Below, piece by piece: positions 36,255-45,487 of a stretch of DNA of 64,000 bases. How positions within the stretch are numbered: position 1 is the stretch's first letter; the number at the start of each line of letters is the position of its first letter. The DNA lies in assembly GCA_023393635.1 (NCBI GenBank), contig JAEWKT010000061.1:1-64000 (forward strand). The letters run 5' to 3'. A program made the position numbers and the translations under genes. Origin of the DNA: Pseudomonadota bacterium. Lineage in GTDB: Bacteria; Pseudomonadota; Gammaproteobacteria; Pseudomonadales; Moraxellaceae. Under the pieces are notes generated by a model. The model was not told the origin of the DNA. It saw nothing but the letters and a program-made list of their open reading frames with translations, and ran no database searches.

Positions 36255-37736
36255 ATGAGTCAGGAAACAATCTGGGTTATTGATGATGACCGTACCATGC
36301 GCTGGGTGCTTGAAAAGACCTTTAAAGAAGCGGGCTTTAACGTATCAAGTTTTGAGGATGCTCAAGCCGCGCTAGATCACCTTAGCAGCCAGCAACCTGA
36401 TGTGATTTTAAGTGATATTCGTATGCCAGGCCTTGATGGTCTAAGTTTCCTGGCACAGGTTAAAGCGCAGTACCCAGACTTACCTGTCATTATTATGACT
36501 GCACACTCTGATTTAGAATCTGCGGTGTCTAGCTATCAGACAGGTGCGTTTGACTATTTGCCCAAACCGTTTGATCTTGATGAAGCCTTAACCCTGGTTA
36601 ATCGGGCAATGCAACATGTCAGTAAACGCCAGCAGCAAGATACTAGCCATGACATGCCGCTTAAAACAGACAATATTATTGGCGAATCTCCTGCCATGCA
36701 GGAAGTATTTCGGGCGATTGGGCGTTTATCTCAATCTAATATTACCGTGTTAATTAACGGTGAGTCTGGCACAGGTAAAGAGCTGGTAGCACATGCCTTG
36801 CATCGTCACTCACCGCGCAATCAAAAGCCATTTATCGCCTTAAATATGGCTGCTATTCCCAAAGACCTTATCGAAACCGAACTGTTCGGCCATGAAAAAG
36901 GCGCATTTACAGGGGCGAGCATTCAACGTCAGGGACGGTTTGAGCAAGCCAATGGCGGCACGTTATTTCTGGATGAAATTGGTGATATGCCATTTGAAAC
37001 CCAAACTCGACTTTTACGCGTTTTGGCAGATGGTGAATTTTATCGGGTGGGTGGACATATTCCTGTCAAAGTCAATGTGCGCATTATTGCAGCAACGCAT
37101 CAAGCCCTGGAAAAACTGGTCACCGCAGGCAAATTTAGGGAAGATTTATTTCATCGCTTAAATGTCATTCGCATTCATATCCCAAAACTGCATGAGCGCA
37201 GTGAAGATATACCAATGCTGGCACAGCATTTTTTAGCACAGGCAGGCCGTGAACTGGCTGTCTCCCCAAAAGTGCTAAGACAAGAAACCATTCATTATAT
37301 GCAACAACTTCCCTGGCCAGGCAATGTTCGGCAACTTGAAAACACGTGTCGCTGGCTTACAGTCATGGTGACTGGACGTGAAATTTTTCCTGATGATTTG
37401 CCCGCAGAAATGCGCCAACAGCTGAGCGAGGCTCATCAAGAACTGGCACAACGAGAACACGATGCTGCACAAGCAAATACCCAGGCCATAGCACTCACGA
37501 CCAATCAATGGAGTGAACTACTCAAGCAATGGGCAAAGCAACAATTGCAACAAGGTGAGCAGCAATTATTAGAAACCGCCCTACCCTTGTTTGAACGCAC
37601 CATGATTGATGCCGCCCTGGAATATAGTCAGGGACGAAAACGCCACGCGGCTGAATTGTTAGGTTGGGGTAGAAACACTTTAACCCGCAAATTAAAAGAG
37701 CTAAATATTCATACCCATGACGAAGAGAGTGACTAG
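36255..37736 (+). CDS. glnG: NtrC nitrogen-regulation response regulator, sigma-54 activator
   Basis: 493 residues from the ATG at 36255, with GGGGAG six bases upstream; an in-frame GTG directly before it is less likely. The receiver has Asp54 as phospho-acceptor (VILSDIRMPG). The AAA+ domain has Walker A GESGTGKE, the sigma-54 contact GAFTGA and the Walker B region GGTLFLDEIGDMP. A Fis-type helix-turn-helix ends the protein (RKRHAAELLGWGRNTLTRKLKEL). It activates nitrogen-assimilation promoters. Confidence 0.96.
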   Translation: MSQETIWVIDDDRTMRWVLEKTFKEAGFNVSSFEDAQAALDHLSSQQPDVILSDIRMPGLDGLSFLAQVKAQYPDLPVIIMTAHSDLESAVSSYQTGAFDYLPKPFDLDEALTLVNRAMQHVSKRQQQDTSHDMPLKTDNIIGESPAMQEVFRAIGRLSQSNITVLINGESGTGKELVAHALHRHSPRNQKPFIALNMAAIPKDLIETELFGHEKGAFTGASIQRQGRFEQANGGTLFLDEIGDMPFETQTRLLRVLADGEFYRVGGHIPVKVNVRIIAATHQALEKLVTAGKFREDLFHRLNVIRIHIPKLHERSEDIPMLAQHFLAQAGRELAVSPKVLRQETIHYMQQLPWPGNVRQLENTCRWLTVMVTGREIFPDDLPAEMRQQLSEAHQELAQREHDAAQANTQAIALTTNQWSELLKQWAKQQLQQGEQQLLETALPLFERTMIDAALEYSQGRKRHAAELLGWGRNTLTRKLKELNIHTHDEESD

Positions 37737-37880
37737 TCGTTTAAGTGCATAAAAAATGAGGCTTTGTATAAAATTAGTTACCTTAAAGGGTATCTTTAAT
37801 TGGTTTTGCATAGATAGGATGGGTATGATGAAATTGCTGTAAAAAGTTAAAACAAAAATCATAGCAAGAGGATAAAAGTC

Positions 37881-38330
37881 ATGATCAGATCAAATTGGGA
37901 TAACCGCTTTTTAGGCATGTTTGTCGCCTTAATTATTATATTTGTTTTGGTAGTAAGCGGGGTTATTTTTCATGAAAATGACTTAACTGCCCATGCCTCA
38001 TTACCCACTTCAGTGTCCTCAACCATGCCAACACAAAATAACGCCAACCCAGCCATGACTACTGTATATGCGCCCGCTCAGTCGCCGCAAACCACCAGGC
38101 AAATGTATGTGCGTATGCAACAGCCTGTGGTGGTGACCAAGTTATCTTCTGCTCATAGCATGGATCAAAATTATAATATTGGCTATGAATGGGCCAGTGA
38201 GTACAAAATTTCTTCAACCGATCAATGCAAGGTATTAAGTGCTGAATACTTAAGTGGTTGCAATGCCTACATTGAAGTCAAAAACTATATCAATAGTACT
38301 GATCCCAGTGGCAATGCAGCACGCCACTAA
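37881..38330 (+). CDS. Small membrane-anchored protein of unknown function
   Basis: 149 residues. One hydrophobic helix near the N-terminus (~11-30, FLGMFVALIIIFVLVVSGVIF) anchors it, probably with the rest in the periplasm. A Pro/Thr/Ser/Asn-rich linker (~37-80) leads to a small C-terminal part with two cysteines (STDQCKVLSAEYLSGC) that could form a disulfide. AGAGGA precedes the ATG with good spacing. I do not recognise the family. It sits between ntrC and the PBP1b gene, with its own gaps on both sides. Confidence 0.6.
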   Translation: MIRSNWDNRFLGMFVALIIIFVLVVSGVIFHENDLTAHASLPTSVSSTMPTQNNANPAMTTVYAPAQSPQTTRQMYVRMQQPVVVTKLSSAHSMDQNYNIGYEWASEYKISSTDQCKVLSAEYLSGCNAYIEVKNYINSTDPSGNAARH

Positions 38331-38525
38331 GCTGGATTTTACTGGATATTGTTACATTGAATAGGATGCTACGGCTTGGCTAGTTTGATATAACTCACAG
38401 CTTTTAGCGCGTTATGCCAATTTTATCGGCTAATTTGCATGATTTAACAGTGTTTAATTTGCATCTAAAGCGGCGCTCGCGCATTATCGCCTTTAATTTT
38501 TATTGTTAAATTGATATTTCTACGC

Positions 38526-40976
38526 ATGAAGTTTTCACGTGGTTTTGCATTTATTACTTTAGTCATTGTTTTATTGCTACTTACTGCCTTTGTTGGCTTA
38601 GGTATTTATACAATACGGCTAGATAATGTGGTTCGTGACAAGTTTGAAGGCAAACGCTGGGAAATTCCCGCTAAAGTATTTGCTCGTCCATTAGAAGTAT
38701 TTAATGGCGCGCATGTGACCAAAGCCAATTTAACGCAAGAACTAAAGCTTTTAAATTATAAAAAATCTGATGGATATGAAGCCCCTGGTACTTATGTCGA
38801 AAAAGGCAATGTGATTTATATTCACACGCGTGGTTTTGACTTCGGTGATTCTAATGAACCTGAACAAGTGCTCGAAGTAACCACAGGACAAGCCCAGATA
38901 TTAGATGTGCGCAGCACCCAGCAAACGGGTACAGGCATTGCAAGACTAGAGCCTATTCCTGTGGGTGGTATTTATCCGCGCCACAATGAAGATCGGGTTT
39001 TGATTCAGCTAGCCAATGTGCCACAACCTTTAATTGACGCTTTAATTGCTACTGAAGATCGTCAATTTTATGTGCATCGTGGCGTGTCTGTTCGTGGTTT
39101 GGCGCGCGCCATGGTCAGCAATGTGAGTGGTGGCCCGCGTCAAGGGGGTTCCACCCTCACCCAGCAGCTGGTGAAAAACTTCTACCTAACCCCTGAACGC
39201 ACTATTAAACGTAAAGCCAATGAAGCATTAATGGCAATATTGGTTGAATTGCATTACAGCAAAAATGATATTTTAGAAGCTTATTTTAACGAAGTGAATT
39301 TAGGTCAAAATGGCAATCATTCCATTAATGGCTTTGGTCTTGCCTCACAATTTTATTTTGGTCAACCATTACGTGAATTAAAACTGCCGCAAATGGCATT
39401 TTTGGTAGGTTTGGTTAAAGGGCCAAGTTTGTACAACCCATGGCGTAACCCAGAACTGGCACTAGAACGTCGTAACGTGGTGTTGCACAATATGCTGGTC
39501 ACTGGAAAAATTGACCAACAGCAATATGATGATGCCATCAAAACCAAATTAAATATTATTAAAAAGCCTACTGCTGGGCGCAGTTTATTTCCAGATTTTC
39601 TGGATGTGGTACGCCGTCAACTGAAAGAAGAATACCAGGAAGCCGATTTAACCAGTGAAGGTCTGCGCATCTTTACTACGCTTGACCCTATTGTGCAAAC
39701 CACTGCCACGAATGCGTTTGATAGCACCTTAAATCAATTAATTAAACGCAATCCAAAGCGTTTAAATGGAATGCAAGGTGCGGTTACCATTGCCAATCCA
39801 GAAAATGGTGAGTTATTGGCCGTGGTGGGTGGCTCTGGCTTATTTACTGGTTTTAACCGTGCTTTAGATGCCAAACGGCAAGTGGGTTCTTTATTAAAGC
39901 CTGTAGTGTATTACAACGCTTTGCAGTCACAGCGTTATAGCCTGATTAGCCCCATTAGCGATGAGCCTATTACTATTAATGGCATGGGCATGAAAGACTG
40001 GTCACCTAAAAACTACGATGGCCGCAGCCATGGTACAGTGCCGCTGTCCTATGCTTTAGCACATTCTTACAATCTGGCTACCGTACGTTTGGGCTGGGAG
40101 CTTGGTATTCCAGGTTTTATTAATACCATGCACAGTTTAGGCATAGAAGACGACATTAAACCCTATCCTGCTATTTTATTGGGTGCGGTAAATTTATCGC
40201 CAATGCAAGTATTGGGTATGTATCAGGTGTATGCTGCCAATGGCTTTCGCTATGCACCGCGCTCTATTCGTAGCGTGGTGGATTCCAAAGGTAATCCATT
40301 GCAGCGTTATGGCTTAAATGTGCGTCAAAGTTTAGAACCAGGCGCAGTATATTTATTAAACAATGCATTACAGCAAGTGATGCGTAGCGGTACAGGTGCC
40401 AGCGTTTATCGCACCCTGCCATCCAATTTAAACTTGGCAGGTAAAAGTGGAACCACCAACGATGCACGCGATTCATGGTTTGCAGGCTATAGTGGCAATT
40501 ATGTGGCAGTGGTATGGTTAGGTCATGATGACAACCGCCCTATTGGCTTAACAGGTTCTGGCGGTGCGTTACCAGTTTGGGTCAACATCATGAAACAGCT
40601 TAACCTCACTCCAGTTGAGCCTATACAGCCGTCTAATGTGCAGTGGCAATGGATCGATCAAAGTAGTGGTCAGCTATCAGCACAAGGCTGCCCTGGTGCG
40701 ACTTATATTCCGCTACTTTCAAGTACTGTGCCCAATCAAGCCACCGAGTGCGGTATGTTGGCACTATATAACAGCCAGCAAGCGCCTTATGCCGACACGC
40801 AGCTTGATGAGTTTGGCGAACCCGTGTATCAGCAATATGCAAAACGTATTCCTGAACCAAATCGTTTACCTGAACCTGCAAATGATGCAAGCGCAAGCAT
40901 TACCCTGGAACTTCCACCCGATAAAGAAACTGGCAAACCGCCTGTGGTAAGGCGTTTTTGGTCAGGTGAAAATTAA
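38526..40976 (+). CDS. mrcB: Penicillin-binding protein 1b, bifunctional peptidoglycan synthase
   Basis: 816 residues from the ATG at 38526; an in-frame TTG at 38511 is the alternative. A membrane anchor (~5-27) and a UvrB-like UB2H domain (~50-140) come first. The glycosyltransferase has TEDRQFYVHRGV and GGSTLTQQLVKNFYL. The transpeptidase has the nucleophile motif SLLK (QVGSLLKPVVYY), SYN (HSYNLATVR) and KSGTTND. It polymerises and cross-links peptidoglycan in the periplasm. The TPR lipoprotein gene starts three bases later and may encode a partner. Confidence 0.95.
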   Translation: MKFSRGFAFITLVIVLLLLTAFVGLGIYTIRLDNVVRDKFEGKRWEIPAKVFARPLEVFNGAHVTKANLTQELKLLNYKKSDGYEAPGTYVEKGNVIYIHTRGFDFGDSNEPEQVLEVTTGQAQILDVRSTQQTGTGIARLEPIPVGGIYPRHNEDRVLIQLANVPQPLIDALIATEDRQFYVHRGVSVRGLARAMVSNVSGGPRQGGSTLTQQLVKNFYLTPERTIKRKANEALMAILVELHYSKNDILEAYFNEVNLGQNGNHSINGFGLASQFYFGQPLRELKLPQMAFLVGLVKGPSLYNPWRNPELALERRNVVLHNMLVTGKIDQQQYDDAIKTKLNIIKKPTAGRSLFPDFLDVVRRQLKEEYQEADLTSEGLRIFTTLDPIVQTTATNAFDSTLNQLIKRNPKRLNGMQGAVTIANPENGELLAVVGGSGLFTGFNRALDAKRQVGSLLKPVVYYNALQSQRYSLISPISDEPITINGMGMKDWSPKNYDGRSHGTVPLSYALAHSYNLATVRLGWELGIPGFINTMHSLGIEDDIKPYPAILLGAVNLSPMQVLGMYQVYAANGFRYAPRSIRSVVDSKGNPLQRYGLNVRQSLEPGAVYLLNNALQQVMRSGTGASVYRTLPSNLNLAGKSGTTNDARDSWFAGYSGNYVAVVWLGHDDNRPIGLTGSGGALPVWVNIMKQLNLTPVEPIQPSNVQWQWIDQSSGQLSAQGCPGATYIPLLSSTVPNQATECGMLALYNSQQAPYADTQLDEFGEPVYQQYAKRIPEPNRLPEPANDASASITLELPPDKETGKPPVVRRFWSGEN

Positions 40977-40978
40977 AG

Positions 40979-41617
40979 ATGAAGGTTTATCCAATGAAAA
41001 CACATTTATTGCTAAGTAAGCAGCACGGCTCAAAACCTTATTTTGTGGCTTTAGTAGCTACGCTATTAGCAGCTTGTCAAGCCCCCACGCCTGGTAACAC
41101 GCCCGCGTTAACCACCGTGGTGACTACCCGTCCTGCCGAAAAATCCACACCTGCAAAAAATGACACTCAAGCCAAACGTACTGCATTGCCAGAATATGCT
41201 GAGCCATCCATTAAAAGTAAATCATTGCCATCTCTTGTCACTCCGCCGCACACTGTGCAGCCTAAAGTAACCTTGCGTGATGGCAGTAATATTCCAGCGT
41301 TTGGTATGCTGATGAACAAGGCCCAACAGCAAATGCAAGCCAATCAACTGGATGCTGCTGAACAAACCTTAATTCAGGCACAGCGTATGGCACCGCAATC
41401 TGCCACTGTCTATGCGTATTTAAGCGAAATTGCCATTAAAAAACGTCAGGGCGGTAATGCTGAAGCCATGGCACGTAAAGGCTTGATGTTGTCTAACTCC
41501 CCCAGACAACAACATGCGTTTTGGCAATTAATTTCTATTTCTGCTGAGCTGCAAAATAATGCGGCACTGGCAGGACAAGCCAAAACCCAAATGCAACGCT
41601 TGGCAAAACAGTTTTAA
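40979..41617 (+). CDS. TPR lipoprotein encoded with PBP1b
   Basis: 212 residues with a lipobox LLAAC (Cys33). A Pro/Thr-rich linker (~36-90) is followed by tetratricopeptide-like helices (~105-205): AQQQMQANQLDAAEQTLIQAQRMAPQ and the next repeat. An alternative start at 40994 (MKTHLL) gives a more usual signal-peptide length and has AAGG upstream. Given the two-base gap after mrcB, it may be a helper of PBP1b, comparable in position and size to LpoB or CpoB-type factors, but no clear LpoB homology is seen. Confidence 0.75.
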   Translation: MKVYPMKTHLLLSKQHGSKPYFVALVATLLAACQAPTPGNTPALTTVVTTRPAEKSTPAKNDTQAKRTALPEYAEPSIKSKSLPSLVTPPHTVQPKVTLRDGSNIPAFGMLMNKAQQQMQANQLDAAEQTLIQAQRMAPQSATVYAYLSEIAIKKRQGGNAEAMARKGLMLSNSPRQQHAFWQLISISAELQNNAALAGQAKTQMQRLAKQF

Positions 41618-42603
41618 TGCGCTAAAAAAGCCCGAATCCCTGCCACGCCAAAACCACCAGCGCGTTGTACCTGCTTTAAATCTGCTGGTGCAACGCCACC
41701 TAGTGCAAACACGGGCACATGACTTTGCTGAGCCAATTGCTGCCATACTTGCCAGCCTAAAGCAGCTTGCTCTGGATGGCTTAAAGTTAGGTGTAATGGA
41801 CTAATCAAGACGGCATCTACTGTTAATTGATTGGCTTTGGCAATGGCGGCTTGATCATGACATGCTGCAAATACCAATAAATCTTCTGCAATATTGATAG
41901 TCTGAACCTGTTGCATTAAATCAGTCTGGCTCAAATGCACGCCACTTAATTGATGATATTGGCTGGTTAAACGCTCAATATGACGAAACTCTGCCACGAG
42001 ATGCAAGTCAGATCGCTGGGCTTTTAAATCATTAATAACTTGACTATAAATTTGCCCACTCATGGTTTTTTCACGCACATACAGCCAACTACATGGTGCA
42101 GTATGTTGAATATGCCAGTCTAGCCATTGTTCTATGTGTTGTATGCTTTGCTGATTGGCCAAGGGCTGCGTAATCACATATTGCTCTGGCAGTTTGAGCA
42201 TGCGCAAAATCGGGGCATTGGCATCAGGAAAATGATAATTGATTAAATCATTCTGATGAACCCACAGCACGGCTTGCTGTTGTTGTCCTACAGGCTCACC
42301 AGCAAATTCTGTCACTTTAAAAATATGCAGGCAAACCGTTTTTTCAGGATAATTAAAAAACAACTGCTGCGCTTTGATGCAATGCTGTACCTGTATTGCC
42401 AGCTCTTCATATAACTCACGCGTTAAGGCTTGCTCTGGGCTTTCATGGGCTTCTATCTTGCCACCTGGAAACTCATAGCGGTTGCCCTGATGTAAGCTTG
42501 CATCACGCCAGCAAATGAGTACCTGATCATTTTGAGTAATCACCCCAACAGCCACATGAACAATATTATTTTTCAAACTCACCTCTACATCATTAAATGG
42601 CAT
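41614..42603 (-). CDS. Nudix (MutT-like) hydrolase fused to a thiamine-phosphate-synthase-like domain
   Basis: 329 residues from the ATG at 42603. A longer frame reaches 42708 but would run through the Fur box of the divergent hemP. Residues ~10-135 are a MutT-like Nudix domain with the box GGKIEAHESPEQALTRELYEEL intact. Residues ~170-328 resemble ThiE/TenI, including VFALGGV and GAGGFGVAGIRAF-type glycine motifs near the end. This fusion is known in Gammaproteobacteria; the Nudix half probably cleanses oxidised dGTP, while the second half has no agreed function. It overlaps the TPR gene end by four bases, convergently. Confidence 0.9.
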   Translation of the reverse strand: MPFNDVEVSLKNNIVHVAVGVITQNDQVLICWRDASLHQGNRYEFPGGKIEAHESPEQALTRELYEELAIQVQHCIKAQQLFFNYPEKTVCLHIFKVTEFAGEPVGQQQQAVLWVHQNDLINYHFPDANAPILRMLKLPEQYVITQPLANQQSIQHIEQWLDWHIQHTAPCSWLYVREKTMSGQIYSQVINDLKAQRSDLHLVAEFRHIERLTSQYHQLSGVHLSQTDLMQQVQTINIAEDLLVFAACHDQAAIAKANQLTVDAVLISPLHLTLSHPEQAALGWQVWQQLAQQSHVPVFALGGVAPADLKQVQRAGGFGVAGIRAFLAH

Positions 42604-42681
42604 ATGTTTTACATTATGCGTGTCTGTTTTAGCTATTACAAAAAGATGTAAAACCCGGAAAGAAAGGATTGACAGCATTAA

Positions 42682-42700
42682 TTGATAATGATTATCATTA
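42682..42700 (+). promoter_or_regulatory. Fur box upstream of hemP
   Basis: TTGATAATGATTATCATTA closely matches the 19-base Fur consensus GATAATGATAATCATTATC and is centred about 35 bases before the hemP start. Iron-loaded Fur binding here would repress hemP, and it may also affect the divergent Nudix gene. Confidence 0.88.
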
Positions 42701-42726
42701 ATTAACAATTACGGAGTTTAACGGCC

Positions 42727-42888
42727 ATGAATGCACCATTCCAATTTTTTAATAATACCGCTCCTGCCCTACCTATGCTGAATTCACAGCATTTATTTTC
42801 GATGGGCCGTGAAATCAGAATTTTACATGAAGGTGAAGAATACCGTTTGCGCCTCACTCGCAATAACCGTTTAATTTTGACAAAATAA
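42727..42888 (+). CDS. hemP: Hemin uptake protein HemP
   Basis: 53 residues. The conserved C-terminal half reads LFSMGREIRILHEGEEYRL followed by RLTRNNRLILTK, which is the HemP/HmuP signature (S..L..G...I.H....Y.LR.T...KLILTK). ACGGAG lies 8 bases before the ATG. HemP proteins are small iron-regulated factors needed for heme receptor expression or heme use in several Proteobacteria. Here it stands alone: a terminator follows and no heme receptor gene is adjacent. The Fur box directly upstream supports the call. Confidence 0.92.
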   Translation: MNAPFQFFNNTAPALPMLNSQHLFSMGREIRILHEGEEYRLRLTRNNRLILTK

Positions 42889-42960
42889 TATTTTCATCTT
42901 TTTTGGCATAATACTTGTAATTTGCACAAAAAATGTGCTATTAAAGAGATGACTTGTTAT

Positions 42961-43007
42961 TAAAGAGCAAACAGTTTCTCAGTTTCTTGTTTGCTCTTTA
43001 TTTTTTT
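42961..43007 (+). terminator. Intrinsic terminator after hemP
   Basis: TAAAGAGCAAAC (42961-42972) pairs perfectly over 12 bases with GTTTGCTCTTTA (42989-43000), followed by seven Ts. It ends the hemP transcript about 70 bases after the stop codon. Confidence 0.92.
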
Positions 43008-43114
43008 GCCTTTTTATTCTTACAAAATTACTTTAATCACGCCAAATGTAAATAGGCAGAAAAATATTTTTTGGTTATGATGCCTTTATTCAATAATTAC
43101 TCCACTGGTTTATT

Positions 43115-45244
43115 ATGCCGCAGTTTTTAGGTTCTAATCCTCGCTCTGGTATTGCCGCCCCCCATCAATTATTAAAAAAGAACATCAACATTGCCCTTTT
43201 TTCTGCTGTATTTTTAATATCAGGTTGTCAGGTGGTTAAAGTAAAACAACAACCACTGGCGGTTTCTTTAAGTAGTGAGCGTGACAGTATTTTAATTCGT
43301 TCACGCTTGAGTGAAGCCACGTTAAGTGTGCTGTCCAGTACAGGGCAAGACCCAGAAGAATGTACAGATAATCCTGAAAGTTGTTTGGTCAAACTTCGAA
43401 AAATCCCCCAGGTGCAAGATGAGCAGTATTTGTCAGTAGGCAGTGAGCTTTATATTGCTAAAGTCAATCAATTAAAAAAAACCAGCGAATGCCGCTCACC
43501 ACTAGAGCCTGATGTATTCAGCACTGACCTTAAAGGTCTGGGCAATAAAATAGTTCATCCTGTCAATCCACCCAAAGAAATTGATTTAGCATCCTTTCAA
43601 CAATGCTTGGGTACGCAGCAGGAGTTGCTGGCAAAAAGCATAAAATATGCCTACGCCTATTTGTTCTATAGTAATCGCGACGCCAAAGAGCGTATGTTTG
43701 ATAACCGTCAGGTACAAGTGCGTGACTTTTATCAGCAAGCCCTGGCAAGCCTAGTAACCACCGCCAACCAGTTAAATGACAAGCAAACCTATAGCAATAA
43801 GCCGCTAAAAATAGGGGCGGATACTTTTTATTTTAAAGGTGATGCGTCACTCAATAAAGATTTGCTTAGCGGTACTGAGCTATTGCCTGCCTATGATTTA
43901 AATTTTCGTGGTTTGCAGTCGATTAACCGCCGTGACGGTTTTGGTGCCGAGTTTGTGAGTATTTTACCTAAACAAGCAACGCAGCCCAATATTGCCGCCG
44001 ATGAGCAAACTAAAGTTAAACCTAGCTCGGCAACCCCCGCGGCTATTGATAACAATATTCATGAAGCACGCTATTTGCCTGTTACTATTGTGGCAAAACC
44101 ACGCGGTGACAGTATAAAAAGTATTTTAACCACTCAAAGTTTTGATGTTGAAATTTACAACCCTTATGAAACCGATACTGTAACCGTAGCGGGTAATCGT
44201 TATCCATTGGCCGCCAATTTCTCAGCACCTTATGGCATGTGGCTGGCGCGAACGGATTTGGCCGCAGCAGCATACCGCGGTTTGTTTGCCCGTGAAGAGC
44301 GTTTAATTGCCCCTCAGCTTTATATGTTAGAGCCGTATAGCCCAAATAAGCGGGTTATTATCATGGTTCATGGCTTAGCCAGTAGCCCTGAAGCCTGGAT
44401 TCGCTTAACACATAATGTATTAGGTGATACGGTTTTGCGCGAGCATTACCAGGTCTGGCAGGTGTTTTATTCTACCAATATGCCTATTTTAGAAAGCCGT
44501 TATCAAATTCACGCCTTAATTGAAAATACATTTAAACAGCAAGCAACCCAATCGCATGCTTTGGCCGATCAACAAGCAGTTTTAATTGGCCATAGTATGG
44601 GTGCGGTGATCGCACGCTTACTGATGAGTAATGACGACTTACGTCCAAATGCCTTGTTAGATATTGACTCAAAAGATCGCCGAAAACTGATGGCACTGCC
44701 CATCGTACAAAAACGTTTTACCTTAGAAGCCTTACCTGAAGTGGGACGTATGGTGTTGTTATCTGCTCCACTTCGGGGCACTGATTATGTCGATCGCTGG
44801 TTTACACGTGCCATCCGCAAAGTCATTCGCTTGCCCAAATCTTTTATGGAGTCTATTGTCACGGGTACTCAGTCGGTGCAAATAGACCAAAAATTACTTG
44901 AAACCATTCATAATATTTCATTAAAGAAAATACAAAATGGCCCGAGTGATTTAGGGGAAGATTCTGATTTTATTCGTCTTACCAAAGACGTGAAAATCGT
45001 TAATATTCCTTATCATTCTATTATTGGCAACAATCAGGGTGATGTTCCTAAAGCACAAATAACCGATGGGATTGTCTCTTATCACAGTGCTCACCTCGAT
45101 GGCGCACAGTCCGAAAAAATAATTGAAGGCGGCCATTCTATTCAGGAAACACCAGAAGCTGTTTTAGAACTACGTCGTATTTTACGTCTACACTTAGAAA
45201 AAATAGGCGATGTATCGCCCGATCCACAAGGGCCTAAAACTTAA
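43115..45244 (+). CDS. Large alpha/beta-hydrolase lipoprotein
   Basis: 709 residues. A long n-region leads to a lipobox LISGC (Cys38), so it is probably anchored at the outer membrane. Residues ~45-380 are without a recognised domain. The C-terminal ~300 residues are an alpha/beta hydrolase: oxyanion-hole stretch IMVHGLASSPEAW, nucleophile Ser494 in GHSMGAVIA, a likely acid in the GNNQGDVPKAQITDGIV region, and a late His in EGGHSIQETP. It could be an esterase or lipase acting on an unknown substrate. It is a single gene between hemP and mutS. Confidence 0.78.
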   Translation: MPQFLGSNPRSGIAAPHQLLKKNINIALFSAVFLISGCQVVKVKQQPLAVSLSSERDSILIRSRLSEATLSVLSSTGQDPEECTDNPESCLVKLRKIPQVQDEQYLSVGSELYIAKVNQLKKTSECRSPLEPDVFSTDLKGLGNKIVHPVNPPKEIDLASFQQCLGTQQELLAKSIKYAYAYLFYSNRDAKERMFDNRQVQVRDFYQQALASLVTTANQLNDKQTYSNKPLKIGADTFYFKGDASLNKDLLSGTELLPAYDLNFRGLQSINRRDGFGAEFVSILPKQATQPNIAADEQTKVKPSSATPAAIDNNIHEARYLPVTIVAKPRGDSIKSILTTQSFDVEIYNPYETDTVTVAGNRYPLAANFSAPYGMWLARTDLAAAAYRGLFAREERLIAPQLYMLEPYSPNKRVIIMVHGLASSPEAWIRLTHNVLGDTVLREHYQVWQVFYSTNMPILESRYQIHALIENTFKQQATQSHALADQQAVLIGHSMGAVIARLLMSNDDLRPNALLDIDSKDRRKLMALPIVQKRFTLEALPEVGRMVLLSAPLRGTDYVDRWFTRAIRKVIRLPKSFMESIVTGTQSVQIDQKLLETIHNISLKKIQNGPSDLGEDSDFIRLTKDVKIVNIPYHSIIGNNQGDVPKAQITDGIVSYHSAHLDGAQSEKIIEGGHSIQETPEAVLELRRILRLHLEKIGDVSPDPQGPKT

Positions 45245-45487
45245 ATTAATAAGGCGTATCGCTTAATTTTTTATGCCTTAAGCAGCGTTATCATTTTTAT
45301 TCGTCTTAGCAAATTTGCTAAAATGGCACTCATCAATGCTGATAGCTGCTCACTTACTTCATTAATCTATTTTAAGCCAAGACATTCACAGTTTTAAATA
45401 TAGGCCTATATTTTTTGTTTTTCATCAGATTTTTTAAAAGGCCTGTTATGAGTTATCCATTGCCTGCCGTTATTTTTAAAGGACTTC

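Noticed and set aside
42604..42708. Longer N-terminus for the Nudix-ThiE protein
   Set aside because: The extension passes through the Fur box of hemP and adds residues not seen before a Nudix core.
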